64,000 nt of DNA from Aquibaculum sediminis. GTDB lineage: Bacteria; Pseudomonadota; Alphaproteobacteria; Kiloniellales; DSM-21159. Shown one piece after another: positions 8,111-17,168 of the stretch (the stretch's first letter is position 1; each line of letters opens with the position of its first letter). A program made the position numbers and the translations under genes. The stretch covers positions 1 to 64,000 of the forward strand of contig NZ_JBFCVK010000001.1 of NCBI RefSeq assembly GCF_040712085.1, written 5' to 3'. A model generated the notes under the pieces. It saw only the letters and a program-made list of their open reading frames with translations. It was not told the origin of the DNA and searched no databases.

Positions 8111-8815
8111 ATGCCGCAGCCGATCCAGCTCTACACCTGGCCCACGCCCAACGGGCACAAGGTGCACATTCTGCTCGAAGAGCTGGAGCTGCCGTACACG
8201 GTTCACCCCATTGACATCGGCAGCGGCGATCAGTTCGACCCCGCGTTCCTCAAAATCAGCCCGAACAACAAGATGCCGGCCATCGTCGATCCCGAGGGGC
8301 CGGACGGCGAGCCGATCTCGCTGTTCGAATCAGGTGCGATCCTGCTCTATCTCGCCCAGAAGCATGGGCGTTTCCTACCCGAGGAACCCGCTTCACGCTA
8401 CACGGCCCTGCAGTGGCTGATGTGGCAGATGGGTGGGCTGGGTCCCATGCTGGGCCAGGCGCACCACTTCCTGCAGTATGCGCCGGAGCCGATTCCCTAC
8501 GGCCAGCAACGCTACAGCAAGGAGGCCCAGCGTCTCTATGGCGTGCTGGACAAGCGGCTGGCCGAAGCCCCGTATCTTGCCGGTGAGGAGTACAGCATCG
8601 CCGACATGGCTGCCTGGCCCTGGACCCGAACGTCGGAGCGCCAAGGGGTTGAGCGCGAGGCCTATCCGCATTTCTGCGACTGGTTCGATCGCATCGCTGC
8701 CCGGCCGGCCGTCCAGCAGGGCATCGAGGTTCTCGCTGACAGGCGGCGCCCGGAAATGAGCGCAAAGGAGAAGGAGATTCTCTTTGGCGCGGCCCAGTAC
8801 GAGCGGCGGGGCTGA
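8111..8815 (+). CDS. yfcG: YfcG-type glutathione S-transferase/disulfide reductase (copy 1)
   Basis: This 234-residue protein closely resembles E. coli YfcG, a nu-class glutathione transferase with disulfide-bond reductase activity that uses two glutathione molecules. The thioredoxin-fold part reads LYTWPTPNGHKVHILLEELELP, then ISPNNKMPAIVD and ESGAILLYLAQK. The helical domain shows MGGLGPMLGQAHHF and YSIADMAAWPW. I chose the ATG at 8111, which has GGGAGG upstream and gives the standard N-terminus. Four bases separate it from the following PLP-enzyme gene, and a close paralogue lies after that gene. Confidence 0.88.
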   Translation: MPQPIQLYTWPTPNGHKVHILLEELELPYTVHPIDIGSGDQFDPAFLKISPNNKMPAIVDPEGPDGEPISLFESGAILLYLAQKHGRFLPEEPASRYTALQWLMWQMGGLGPMLGQAHHFLQYAPEPIPYGQQRYSKEAQRLYGVLDKRLAEAPYLAGEEYSIADMAAWPWTRTSERQGVEREAYPHFCDWFDRIAARPAVQQGIEVLADRRRPEMSAKEKEILFGAAQYERRG

Positions 8816-8818
8816 CCC

Positions 8819-10000
8819 ATGGCCAAGCCTTTTCCCCTGGAGCAGCAGCACCCCGAAACCCTGGCAGCACAGGCCGGCGGCTATCTCGATCCCGCGACCG
8901 GCGCGCCTATTCCGCCGATCCAGCCCGCCACGACTTTCGCGCGCGGCGCCGATCACGGGCCGCCGCCGCTGACCGATTATATCCGCACGCACAGTCCAAG
9001 CTGGACCTCGACGGAAGAGTTGCTGGCGCGCCTGGAGGGGGGCGCCGAAGCACTGCTCTTCTCCTCCGGTATGGCAGCGGTCCATGCAGCGGTGATGGGG
9101 CTTCGGCCCGGCGACCACATCGTGCTGCAGGAAGCGCTCTACTACGGTGTGCGTGGGTGGATCCGCCGCTTCTGTGACGAGTGGGGGCTTGGACTGACGC
9201 TGGTGGATGCCACCGACCTGCCGGCGGTCGAAGCAGCACTGCGCCCGGGCGAAACGCGGCTCGTCTGGATCGAGACACCGAGCAACCCGCTCTGGCGTGT
9301 CGTGGACATCTCGGCGGTGGCAGGCCTGGCGCATGCGGCCGGAGCACGGCTCGCCGTCGACAACACCGTGGCCACGCCGGTTTTAACCCGCCCACTGGCG
9401 CTCGGTGCCGATCTGGTGATGCACTCGGCGACCAAGTACCTGAACGGTCACGGTGACGTGCTGGCAGGCGCCTTGGTGACCGCCCACCACGACGAGCATT
9501 GGGCCCGCATCCGCGAGCACCGCAATCAGACCGGTGCCGTTCTGGGGCCCTTCGAAGCCTGGCTGCTGTTGCGCGGTATGCGCACACTGCCACTGCGGGT
9601 GCGCCGCCAGTGCGAGACAGCGGGGATGCTGGCGCAGCGCTTCAACGGCCACCCGGCCCTGGAGGCTGTGCTCTATCCCGGTCTGTCGGACCATCCCGGG
9701 CACGCCATTGCCGATCGACAGATGACCGGCGGCTTCGGCGGCATGATGAGCCTGCTGGTGAAAGGCGGCGCCGAGGAGGCAATCGAGGTGGTCAAGGCCT
9801 GCCGCCTCGTTCTTCCGGCGACCTCCCTGGGAGGCGTGGAGAGCCTGATCGAGCACCGCGCCACGGTCGAAGGCCCCGACAGCCCGGTGCCGAAAAACCT
9901 GCTGCGCCTGTCGATCGGCCTGGAGCATCCGGAGGACCTGGCGGCGGACCTGGAGCAGGCACTGCAGGCCGCCGTCTTCGACCGCAGCACCAGCGCCTGA
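8819..10000 (+). CDS. metC: cystathionine beta-lyase-like PLP enzyme (Cys/Met metabolism family)
   Basis: This 393-residue fold-type I enzyme belongs to the transsulfuration family, whose members cleave or form C-S bonds in cystathionine, homocysteine or methionine. The PLP lysine is K206 in SATKYLNGHGD. The substrate-side FSSGMAAVHA, the WIETPSNP loop and AVDNTVATP are all present. The SLGGVESLIEHRA motif near the C-terminus is typical of cystathionine beta-lyases. It lies between two yfcG-type genes with tight spacing, so a role in thiol or disulfide sulfur metabolism is likely. MetC activity is the best guess; other C-S lyases of this family cannot be excluded. Confidence 0.83.
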   Translation: MAKPFPLEQQHPETLAAQAGGYLDPATGAPIPPIQPATTFARGADHGPPPLTDYIRTHSPSWTSTEELLARLEGGAEALLFSSGMAAVHAAVMGLRPGDHIVLQEALYYGVRGWIRRFCDEWGLGLTLVDATDLPAVEAALRPGETRLVWIETPSNPLWRVVDISAVAGLAHAAGARLAVDNTVATPVLTRPLALGADLVMHSATKYLNGHGDVLAGALVTAHHDEHWARIREHRNQTGAVLGPFEAWLLLRGMRTLPLRVRRQCETAGMLAQRFNGHPALEAVLYPGLSDHPGHAIADRQMTGGFGGMMSLLVKGGAEEAIEVVKACRLVLPATSLGGVESLIEHRATVEGPDSPVPKNLLRLSIGLEHPEDLAADLEQALQAAVFDRSTSA

Positions 10001-10055
10001 CCGACACGCATCATCTGAAAAATTCACGTTGCCCGAAGGCAAGGAAGGGAGACTC

Positions 10056-10679
10056 ATGACCATCGACCTCTACACCTGGAGCACACCCAACGGGTACAAG
10101 GTTTCCATTGCTCTCGAGGAACTGGGGCTGCCCTACAACGTGCACCCCATCAACATCACCAAGGACGAGCAGCTCGCGCCGGACTTCCTGAAGATCAGCC
10201 CGAACAACAAGATCCCGGCCATCGTTGATCCGGACGGCCCCGAGGGAAAACCACTGGCGCTCTTCGAATCCGGCGCCATCCTGCTCTACCTCGCTGAGAA
10301 AACCGGCCAACTCATGCCGCAGGAGCCGCGGGCCTACTGGGAGGCGATACAGTGGCTGATGTGGCAGATGGGCGGTTTCGGTCCCATGCTCGGACAGGCC
10401 CACCACTTCTTGCGCTTCGCCAAGGAGGACGTGCCCTACGCCAAGAACCGCTATTCCAATGAAACGCGTCGGCTCTACGGCGTGCTAGACAAGCGGCTCG
10501 GCGAGGCAGAATGGCTGGCTGGAAACAGCTACTCCATGGCCGATATCGCGACCTTCCCCTGGGCGGGCCGCCACGAATGGCAGCAGGTCGATCTCGCCGA
10601 TTTCCCGAACGTGAAACGCTGGTTCGATGCCATGGCGGCACGCCCAGCGGTTCAGCGGGGCAGGGTGGTGCCCAAGTAG
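10056..10679 (+). CDS. yfcG: YfcG-type glutathione S-transferase/disulfide reductase (copy 2)
   Basis: This 207-residue paralogue of the gene at 8111 shares LYTWSTPNGYKVSIALEEL, ISPNNKIPAIVD, ESGAILLYLAEK, MGGFGPMLGQAHHFLRFA and YSMADIATFPW. It is shorter at the C-terminus. I chose the ATG at 10056, which has GGGAG upstream. It is the last gene of the yfcG-metC-yfcG set and converges with rsmA, leaving ten bases between the stop codons. The presence of two similar copies around one PLP gene suggests local duplication. Confidence 0.88.
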   Translation: MTIDLYTWSTPNGYKVSIALEELGLPYNVHPINITKDEQLAPDFLKISPNNKIPAIVDPDGPEGKPLALFESGAILLYLAEKTGQLMPQEPRAYWEAIQWLMWQMGGFGPMLGQAHHFLRFAKEDVPYAKNRYSNETRRLYGVLDKRLGEAEWLAGNSYSMADIATFPWAGRHEWQQVDLADFPNVKRWFDAMAARPAVQRGRVVPK

Positions 10680-10689
10680 GCCAACCGGA

Positions 10690-11559
10690 TCAGTCTGCCT
10701 CCTGCTCCGAGAGCGCCTGAAGCTTGCGGGCCAGGAGGCAGAACTCTTCCACTGAAAGTTCTTCCGCGCGGGCGGTTTCAGCGATTCCGCTGTCCTGCAG
10801 CAGCAGGGCGGGGGACACACCCAAGCCCTTCAGGGATTGGCGCAGCATTTTGCGCCGCTGCCCGAAGGCAGCCGCCGTCACACGCTCGAGATCCGACAAG
10901 CGGCAGGGCGCCAGGGGCTGCGCGCGTGGCCGCAACAAAACAACGCTGGAGACCACTTTCGGCGGCGGCGTGAAGGCGGATGCGGGGATGTCGAAAACGA
11001 TGTCGGCCTCGCAGAGCCACTGGGTGAACACGGCCAGACGGCCGTAGGCCTTGCTCCTGGGCGCGGCAACGAGCCGCTCGGCCACCTCCTTCTGAAACAT
11101 CAAGACCAGTCGATCGAGAACCGCCGGGTCCACAGCAATCTGCTGCAGCCACGCGGTGAGCAGTGCCGTCCCGATGTTGTAGGGCAGGTTGCTCACGATC
11201 ATGCGCGGCGCGGTGCCCAGGTCCGCTAGCGGCAGCCTGAGCGCATCGGCCTCGATGAGGGACAGCCGCTTGTCCGAAGCCTCGACGAGTGACGCCAGCG
11301 CCACCTGGCAGCGCCGGTCCTTCTCGACTGCAATCAGACGCTCTGCGCCTTCAAGGAGCAGGGCCCGTGTCAGTCCGCCGGGACCCGGCCCAACCTCGAT
11401 GACTGTCGCGCCCTGCATCGGGGCGGCCAGGCGCGTGATGCGGCGGGTCAGGTTGAGGTCGAGGAGAAAGTGCTGTCCGAGGCTCTTGCGGGCAGCAAGT
11501 TCATGCTGCGCGATCACTTCGCGCAGCGGCGGCAAGGCAGCGACGGGGTCGGACGTCAT
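10690..11559 (-). CDS. rsmA: 16S rRNA dimethyladenosine transferase
   Basis: RsmA (KsgA) dimethylates two adjacent adenines near the 3' end of 16S rRNA late in 30S assembly. The protein has about 289 residues. It shows KSLGQHFLLD, the SAM-binding VIEVGPGPGGLTRALL and the catalytic NLPYNIGT motif. The start is not certain: the ATG at 11559 gives a typical N-terminus, while a TTG at 11598 is also open. It is the last gene of lptD-surA-rsmA. In most alphaproteobacteria pdxA lies between surA and rsmA; here it is absent. Confidence 0.93.
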   Translation of the reverse strand: MTSDPVAALPPLREVIAQHELAARKSLGQHFLLDLNLTRRITRLAAPMQGATVIEVGPGPGGLTRALLLEGAERLIAVEKDRRCQVALASLVEASDKRLSLIEADALRLPLADLGTAPRMIVSNLPYNIGTALLTAWLQQIAVDPAVLDRLVLMFQKEVAERLVAAPRSKAYGRLAVFTQWLCEADIVFDIPASAFTPPPKVVSSVVLLRPRAQPLAPCRLSDLERVTAAAFGQRRKMLRQSLKGLGVSPALLLQDSGIAETARAEELSVEEFCLLARKLQALSEQEAD

Positions 11560-11611
11560 TTCCGGTGATTGGTCAGTGATCACAACGGCGACGCCCAATC
11601 ACGCCCATTCG

Positions 11612-12868
11612 CTATAGGCGAACATCGATGTTCGCGGCACGCCTCAGGTCGCGCATATAGCGGGCCGACAGCATGTCCAGACGTTCGCGGCGCAGGCTTT
11701 CCGCTACCGCGTCCCGATCAAAGTTCCCGCCTTCGATCTCCCGGTCGCAGACAAAAAGGACCATGACGCTCTCTCCGGTAAAGATCGGGGGGCTGGGCAC
11801 ACCCTGCGGTAGGTTCAGCGCCAGCGAGCGCAGTTCATCGGACATGTCCTGCGTGTTGATGAAACCCATGTCCCCGGAGCCCGCGGCCCCAATGTCGGCG
11901 GCCAGAGCTTCGGCCGCGGCACAGGAGTCGATGGACACGGTCGCTTCCTCAGCCTGGCGCATCACTGCTTCCTCCTGGCCGGGCTCCGCTTCCCAGGCAA
12001 TCTGGGTCATTCGCACACGGCCTTCGCCCCCGCCGGTACCGCCCATGGCCCCCTGCCGCCGGTCGATGAGAACCAGGATGTAGTAGCCATTGACCGAAGG
12101 AATGGGACCGGCGAGATCGCCGGGCTGCATGTCGGCGATGACGCTGGCGATGTCAGGCGCCAGGCGAGATTGGGACACAAAACCGCGATCACCTCCGGCC
12201 GCGGCGGTCGGCGACTGCGAAAACTGGGCGGCAAGCTGCTGGAAGCTGGCGCCCTGCGCGAGCTGGTCGATCAGGCGCTCGGAAAGCTGACGCGCTTCGT
12301 TCTCCTCCGCCGTGCCCTGGAAGGGGATGAAGATCTCGGCAAAGCGCGCCTGAACCTCTGCGTCCTGGCCGCTCATGCGGTCGACTGCTTGATCGATCTC
12401 TTCCTCGGTCACCTGCACATCAGGAACCACCTGCGCCGTCAGGATCTTGTTCCAGGCCACGCTCGCCCGAAGCTGATCCTGGATCGACTGCAGCGGCGCG
12501 CCGTTGCCTTCCAGCATGTTAACGAACTGCTCGGGCGTCATATCGTTACGCTGCGCCATCTGCGCCAGTGCCTGGTCGATCTCCTCCTTAGACACCGAGA
12601 TGGACAGGCGCTCGGCTTCCTGGCGCTGGAGTTGCTCGTCGATCAACTGCCGCAACACCGGACCGGCGATCTGGTTCAGAGTCTCTTCGCTCTCGGGCAG
12701 GCCCGACGCCAGCAGGGCCACGCGAATCCGGCCCTCGAAATCCAGTCGCGAAATCACCTCGTCGTTCACCACGGCGGCCGCGGTGAAAACGTCCTGAGCC
12801 GCGGATTGCCGTGGACCCGACAGAGGCCAGACGAGGGCAATCAGCAGGGTGAGGACAAGAATTCTCAT
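11612..12868 (-). CDS. surA: SurA-like periplasmic peptidyl-prolyl isomerase/chaperone
   Basis: The protein has 418 residues with a signal peptide (1 to about 24, ending SAAQ). A SurA-N chaperone domain (about 28-150, with VVNDEVISRLDFEGR) is followed by two parvulin regions, the first ending GGDRGFVSQSRLAPDI and the second around GSGDMGFINTQDMSDEL. SurA escorts outer-membrane beta-barrel proteins such as LptD to the Bam machinery. It lies downstream of lptD with a 123-base gap that contains a promoter-like sequence, and upstream of rsmA. Confidence 0.88.
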   Translation of the reverse strand: MRILVLTLLIALVWPLSGPRQSAAQDVFTAAAVVNDEVISRLDFEGRIRVALLASGLPESEETLNQIAGPVLRQLIDEQLQRQEAERLSISVSKEEIDQALAQMAQRNDMTPEQFVNMLEGNGAPLQSIQDQLRASVAWNKILTAQVVPDVQVTEEEIDQAVDRMSGQDAEVQARFAEIFIPFQGTAEENEARQLSERLIDQLAQGASFQQLAAQFSQSPTAAAGGDRGFVSQSRLAPDIASVIADMQPGDLAGPIPSVNGYYILVLIDRRQGAMGGTGGGEGRVRMTQIAWEAEPGQEEAVMRQAEEATVSIDSCAAAEALAADIGAAGSGDMGFINTQDMSDELRSLALNLPQGVPSPPIFTGESVMVLFVCDREIEGGNFDRDAVAESLRRERLDMLSARYMRDLRRAANIDVRL

Positions 12869-12922
12869 ATCGGCGTTACCCTTTACATGGTCGCACTACA
12901 GCCCACCGGGCCAAGCGCCGGC

Positions 12923-12951
12923 ACTATAAGCGGCTGTTACACCGCGAACAA
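12923..12951 (-). promoter_or_regulatory. possible promoter of surA-rsmA
   Basis: TTGTTC (12946-12951) and TATAGT (12923-12928) are separated by 17 bases in the gap between lptD and surA. It would let surA and rsmA be expressed apart from lptD. Confidence 0.45.
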
Positions 12952-12991
12952 CGCGCGAGGACGTTTCGGGCTGTAAGCAATACAAGCACGG

Positions 12992-15184
12992 CTAATTGGC
13001 GCCCGCGCCGCCGAGATAGCGGAAGGTGATGTTGAAGAGGAAGTTGTAGCCTGGCTCGATTTCCCGATCCCGATAGCGGCGCCGCTCGACCCCGGCGCTG
13101 AAATTGAAACACTCGCACTCGAATCCCAGTGCCAGCCCGACGCGCGGCGTGTAGTCCTCGGCCAGGTCCCGGGTGGCATAGGCGGAGGCGTACCATCGAC
13201 GCGAAAGCTGAGCGTTAATCTGGCCGGAAACCTCTTCGCGGCGACCGAAAAAGCTCTGGTCGCTCAAATCCGGCAAGTCCATGTAGCCTAGCTCGACGTT
13301 CAGATAGTCAGGTCCCAGCCGCGCTTCCGCTTCCTGCTGCACAGGGCGCAGGCTACTTTGATCGAGTCTGGCGCGGTAGACGAGATCGATCTCGTCGATG
13401 GGGCGCAGGCGCAGGCGGGTGACGAAGTCTGAACGGCGATTGCGCAACCCGCTGTCGTTTGGAAAAGAGTTGTTGCTCTCGAAGCGGTAGCTTTGACCAA
13501 GGAACAGTTCGCTGTAGAAGCCCTCGCCGGTGGCAAGCGAGTAGTTCATGCCGTAGTCGACGCGCGAACCGCTATCGACGCGATCTAGGCCCGGATAGCG
13601 GTTGACGGAGAAGAGGTTGGTGTCGTCGAAGGTTATGTCGACGCTGTCCTCGTTGGGAATGCGACGATGGTTTCCTCCCGAAGGAGCGGCAACGAACTGC
13701 ACGATTGGTTCCACGGTCTGCTGGAAGCCGTCGCTCTGGATCAGCCAGGGATAACGCACTTCCAGCGAGGCATGCGGGAAGATTCGTCCGGTGGTGATCT
13801 GGTCATCGGGATTGGCGGGGTCCGGGTCGGTGGAACCCGGTTGGTGCCCCTGGGTCCAGTAGCCATCCATCTGCACGGCGGCGCGAAACTTGTAGACCTC
13901 GCCGAAGCGACCGATGGCAGGAAGCGTGACGCCGGGCGTCACCGACAGGCGGCCCACCTCTCGTCCCTCCCTCCGGGCAATGGAAAGCAGGCTGGCATCG
14001 AGTGTCGGATAGGCGCTGCCCCACTGCGGCTCGCCGGCGTGGCTGAACTCCAGGAGCGGCAGGACGATCGGCTGCCGTTTCTCGGAAAGTTCGTCTGTAA
14101 GGATCTGGTAGGCGAAGGCGTTGGCGCCGAAGTAACTCCGCCCATCGAAGCGCTCGGCAAAGGCGTGGCTGTCGTAACGGGAATCATCCACGAAATCGTA
14201 GGCTCGAAGATAACTCTGGTCTGTCGAGCGGCGCAGGTCGTAGCCAGCTCGCCAGCGATCCGTCAGGGAGAAACGGCCGCTGGCATCGATGTGGCCGCGA
14301 AAACTCTCTTCGCGCCAGCGATCGTTGAAGTCGCGCCGCCGTGAATAGGTACCGCTGACTTCCGTGCGCATTTCGCCATAGGGCAGAAGCTGGCGGTGCT
14401 CCAGACTGAGCACGGGCAGACGCCTTTGCATCACCCGGGGCGTGATTGTCACATCCGAGGTTTCGTCGATGACGTGGAAGTAGGGCAGGTTGACGTAGGT
14501 ACCCTGGTATGAGGTGCTGCCAAGGCTGGGAGAGAGCAGGCCGCTCTGACGCGTCACCGTCCAGTCCGCATGCTGAAAGTAGGGGGTATAGGCAACCGGA
14601 ATGCCAAACATGTTCAGCCGCGCATTGCGATAGCGCAGGGTCTGAGCTTCCTGGTCGTGAGCGACTTCATCGGCCTCCAGGTGCCAGAGCGGTTGCTCGT
14701 CTTTCCCGAAGGTGCAGCGGCTGCAGGGGGTGAAGCGGGCCTTGTTGAAAACCGTCAGATTGCCGTCGGTGCGCACCGCATTCGCCGCCGTCATGCGGCT
14801 GCTCTCGCGCAGCAACGCGCGAACCTGGTTGACGAAGGCCTCGTCCAGGTCGCTGGTGACCTCGGCGCGCTCGGCGAAGACGACATCACCGTTGTCGTCG
14901 ATGATCGCCACATTCCCTTCGGCGAGGATCACGTCGCGCTCGGTGTGATAGACAATCCTGTCGGCCCGAAGGGTCCGCGTGCCGTAGGCCACCTCGACAT
15001 CGCCCTGCGCGGTGATGGTGCCGGCGTCGCGGTCCTGAATCACCTCCCGGGCACTGAGCAATGCATCAGGCTGCTGCGCCAAGGTAGGTCCGGCCATGAA
15101 AAGCACGCCGGCGAGCAGGCATGCAAAACCGGCGCACCACGCACGCACCAAGCATTGCCGGCAGCCCCCGATCAGTCTGCGCAT
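12992..15184 (-). CDS. lptD: LPS-assembly protein LptD
   Basis: LptD is the outer-membrane barrel that inserts lipopolysaccharide into the outer leaflet. The protein has about 730 residues: a signal peptide, an OstA/LptA-like periplasmic jellyroll (SAREVIQDRDAGTITAQGDV), then a long beta-barrel region. Cysteines in FTPCSRC and in the C-terminal FECECFNF are placed for the interdomain disulfides needed to mature LptD. I chose the ATG at 15184, preceded by GGGAA, because it begins directly at a signal peptide (MRRLIGGC). The frame stays open upstream to 15877, but that extension lies antisense to tmk and is not supported. Confidence 0.9.
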   Translation of the reverse strand: MRRLIGGCRQCLVRAWCAGFACLLAGVLFMAGPTLAQQPDALLSAREVIQDRDAGTITAQGDVEVAYGTRTLRADRIVYHTERDVILAEGNVAIIDDNGDVVFAERAEVTSDLDEAFVNQVRALLRESSRMTAANAVRTDGNLTVFNKARFTPCSRCTFGKDEQPLWHLEADEVAHDQEAQTLRYRNARLNMFGIPVAYTPYFQHADWTVTRQSGLLSPSLGSTSYQGTYVNLPYFHVIDETSDVTITPRVMQRRLPVLSLEHRQLLPYGEMRTEVSGTYSRRRDFNDRWREESFRGHIDASGRFSLTDRWRAGYDLRRSTDQSYLRAYDFVDDSRYDSHAFAERFDGRSYFGANAFAYQILTDELSEKRQPIVLPLLEFSHAGEPQWGSAYPTLDASLLSIARREGREVGRLSVTPGVTLPAIGRFGEVYKFRAAVQMDGYWTQGHQPGSTDPDPANPDDQITTGRIFPHASLEVRYPWLIQSDGFQQTVEPIVQFVAAPSGGNHRRIPNEDSVDITFDDTNLFSVNRYPGLDRVDSGSRVDYGMNYSLATGEGFYSELFLGQSYRFESNNSFPNDSGLRNRRSDFVTRLRLRPIDEIDLVYRARLDQSSLRPVQQEAEARLGPDYLNVELGYMDLPDLSDQSFFGRREEVSGQINAQLSRRWYASAYATRDLAEDYTPRVGLALGFECECFNFSAGVERRRYRDREIEPGYNFLFNITFRYLGGAGAN

Positions 15185-15367
15185 CTTACGTTCCCTGCCT
15201 GCAGCCCGCCGCGAATCCCGGCCAGCCGACCCTGCGACCTTTAGCGCGGCGGAGGCCTTAATCCTAGGGCCGATCTCCGACTCTCCTTCAACGGCCTGTC
15301 CCATGTTGATCAGACGGCGCAGAGCATCGCGTTGACCCTTTCTGCAGCGCGGGGCAGTCTCGGCCGC

Positions 15368-16003
15368 ATGACGCGCGGGAAGTTCATCACCTTGGAAGGC
15401 GGAGAAGGGGCGGGCAAGTCGACCCATTGCCGCGCACTTGCGGCGGCCTTGCGCAGCGCGGGCCTGGAGGTGCTGGAAACACGCGAGCCCGGAGGCAGCC
15501 CTGGCGCTGAAGAAATCCGCGAACTGCTGGTGCATGGGGCCGCCGGTCGTTGGGATGCGCAGACGGAAGCGCTGTTGGTCTTTGCCGCACGGCGCGACCA
15601 CTTCGTCACGCGGATCGAGCCGGCGCTCGCGCAAGGTGCCTGGGTCATCTGCGATCGCTTCGCCGATTCGACCTATGCCTATCAGGGCTATGGGCGTGAA
15701 CTCCCGCTCGAGCCGCTTCGCGCCCTCTATCGCTTTACCGTCGGCGAGAAGCAGCCGGATCTGACTCTGCTGTTCGACTTGCCGGTGGAGTTGGGCCTGG
15801 CGCGAGCGGCAGGCCGCCACGGGGCGGCGGAGCGCTTCGAAGGCCTGACGCACGCCTTCCATGAAAGGGTGCGACAAGGTTTTCTGGCCATGGCCGCCGC
15901 GGAACCACTTCGTTTTGCCCGCATCGACGCCACGCAGCCTGTCGAAGCGGTGACGCTGCAGGTGCGGCAGAGCGTTGGTACACGCCTGGGGGTGTCGCTG
16001 TGA
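15368..16003 (+). CDS. tmk: thymidylate kinase
   Basis: Tmk phosphorylates dTMP to dTDP for DNA synthesis. The protein has 211 residues, the usual length. The P-loop GGEGAGKST, the dTMP-binding TREPGG, the DR motif CDRFADSTYAYQG and a lid region (RAAGRHGAAERFE) are all present. It starts at ATG 15368 and heads the operon tmk-holB-metG-tatD, divergent from lptD. Its stop overlaps the holB start (GTGA). Confidence 0.94.
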   Translation: MTRGKFITLEGGEGAGKSTHCRALAAALRSAGLEVLETREPGGSPGAEEIRELLVHGAAGRWDAQTEALLVFAARRDHFVTRIEPALAQGAWVICDRFADSTYAYQGYGRELPLEPLRALYRFTVGEKQPDLTLLFDLPVELGLARAAGRHGAAERFEGLTHAFHERVRQGFLAMAAAEPLRFARIDATQPVEAVTLQVRQSVGTRLGVSL

Positions 16004-17139
16004 GTCGTGGCAAGGCCCGCCAGGACAGCTCGGCGGAAGCTCCTGCGCATCCTCGCCAAACGGCTGAGCTGCTGGGCCAGCAGGAGGCGGAGCAGAGGCT
16101 GCTGCGCGCCTATCAAAGCGGCCGCCTACCGCACGCCTGGCTGCTCACCGGCCCGCGCGGCATAGGCAAGGCCACCCTGGCCTACCGCTTTGCCCGTTTC
16201 CTCTTGAGCCGGGACGAAGCTGCAGCGGCCGGTCCGGCGCTGTTTGAAACCGCGCCTACAGAGAGTCTGCCAGACGGTCTGGCTTTGGCGCCCGACCACC
16301 CGGTCTTCCGTCGGGTGGCAGCCCAAAGCCACGCCGATCTGCTCAGCATCGAGCGACGCGCGCGCGACGACGGCAAGCTGAAGCGCGATATCGACGTCGA
16401 GTCCATACGCCATCTCAACAGCTTTCTGCACATGACAGCCGCCGAAGGTGGCTGGCGCGTGGGCATAGTCGACACCGCCGACGAGATGAACGTCAACGCG
16501 GCCAACGCGCTGCTGAAGGTACTGGAAGAGCCGCCGGCCAATGCTGTGCTGCTTCTCGTCAGCCACGCACCCGGCCGCTTGTTGCCGACCATTCGCTCGC
16601 GCTGTCGACGGCTGGCTTTGAAGCCTCTGGAGGGGGCAACGGTGCTGGCGTTGTTGGAGCGGGAACTTCCTGAGGCCGACCCGGGGCAACGCCTGCTGCT
16701 GGCGCGCCTGGGCGAGGGCAGTATCGGGCGTGCGCTCGAGCTGGCTGAGGAGGGGGGTGCCGACCTGTACGAGGGTCTGCTGACGGTGCTGGCCGATGCG
16801 CCGCGCCTTGACCCCGTGACCAGCCATGCCTTTGCCGAGAGCGTTGCCCGCGATGCCAGCGGCCGGCGGTTGCGCACCCTGTCCGACTTGCTGCTCTGGT
16901 GGTTGGGGCGCCTGATTCAGACGGCCGCGCGCGGTCAAGAGAACGAAGCCCTGGTCCCGCAAGAGGAGGGGCTGGCGCAGCGCCTGCTCGCCCGAGGTAC
17001 GCTTGCGCAGTGGTTGACGCTGTGGGAGAACCTTGAGCGCCTATTTTCCCAGGCTGAACGCGCGAGCCTGGATCGGAAGCAGGTAGTCCTCACCGCCCTG
17101 GATCGCCTCGCTGCCGTGACCGCGGCGCGCGCCGTTTGA
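16000..17139 (+). CDS. holB: DNA polymerase III subunit delta'
   Basis: This clamp-loader subunit has 379 residues. The N-terminal AAA+ module shows GPRGIGKATLAYRFA in place of a strict Walker A, as usual for the non-hydrolysing delta' subunit, and NAANALLKVLEEPPANAVLLLVSH for the sensor region. The start is GTG, overlapping the tmk stop by four bases. The arrangement tmk-holB-metG-tatD is widespread in proteobacteria and supports the call. Confidence 0.92.
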   Translation: MSRGKARQDSSAEAPAHPRQTAELLGQQEAEQRLLRAYQSGRLPHAWLLTGPRGIGKATLAYRFARFLLSRDEAAAAGPALFETAPTESLPDGLALAPDHPVFRRVAAQSHADLLSIERRARDDGKLKRDIDVESIRHLNSFLHMTAAEGGWRVGIVDTADEMNVNAANALLKVLEEPPANAVLLLVSHAPGRLLPTIRSRCRRLALKPLEGATVLALLERELPEADPGQRLLLARLGEGSIGRALELAEEGGADLYEGLLTVLADAPRLDPVTSHAFAESVARDASGRRLRTLSDLLLWWLGRLIQTAARGQENEALVPQEEGLAQRLLARGTLAQWLTLWENLERLFSQAERASLDRKQVVLTALDRLAAVTAARAV

Positions 17140-17168
17140 TAGCGCCTTCCTGGAGTTGAACTGCACCG

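Noticed and set aside
15185..15877. N-terminal extension of lptD
   Set aside because: It lies antisense to tmk, and a signal peptide begins at 15184 with a ribosome binding site.
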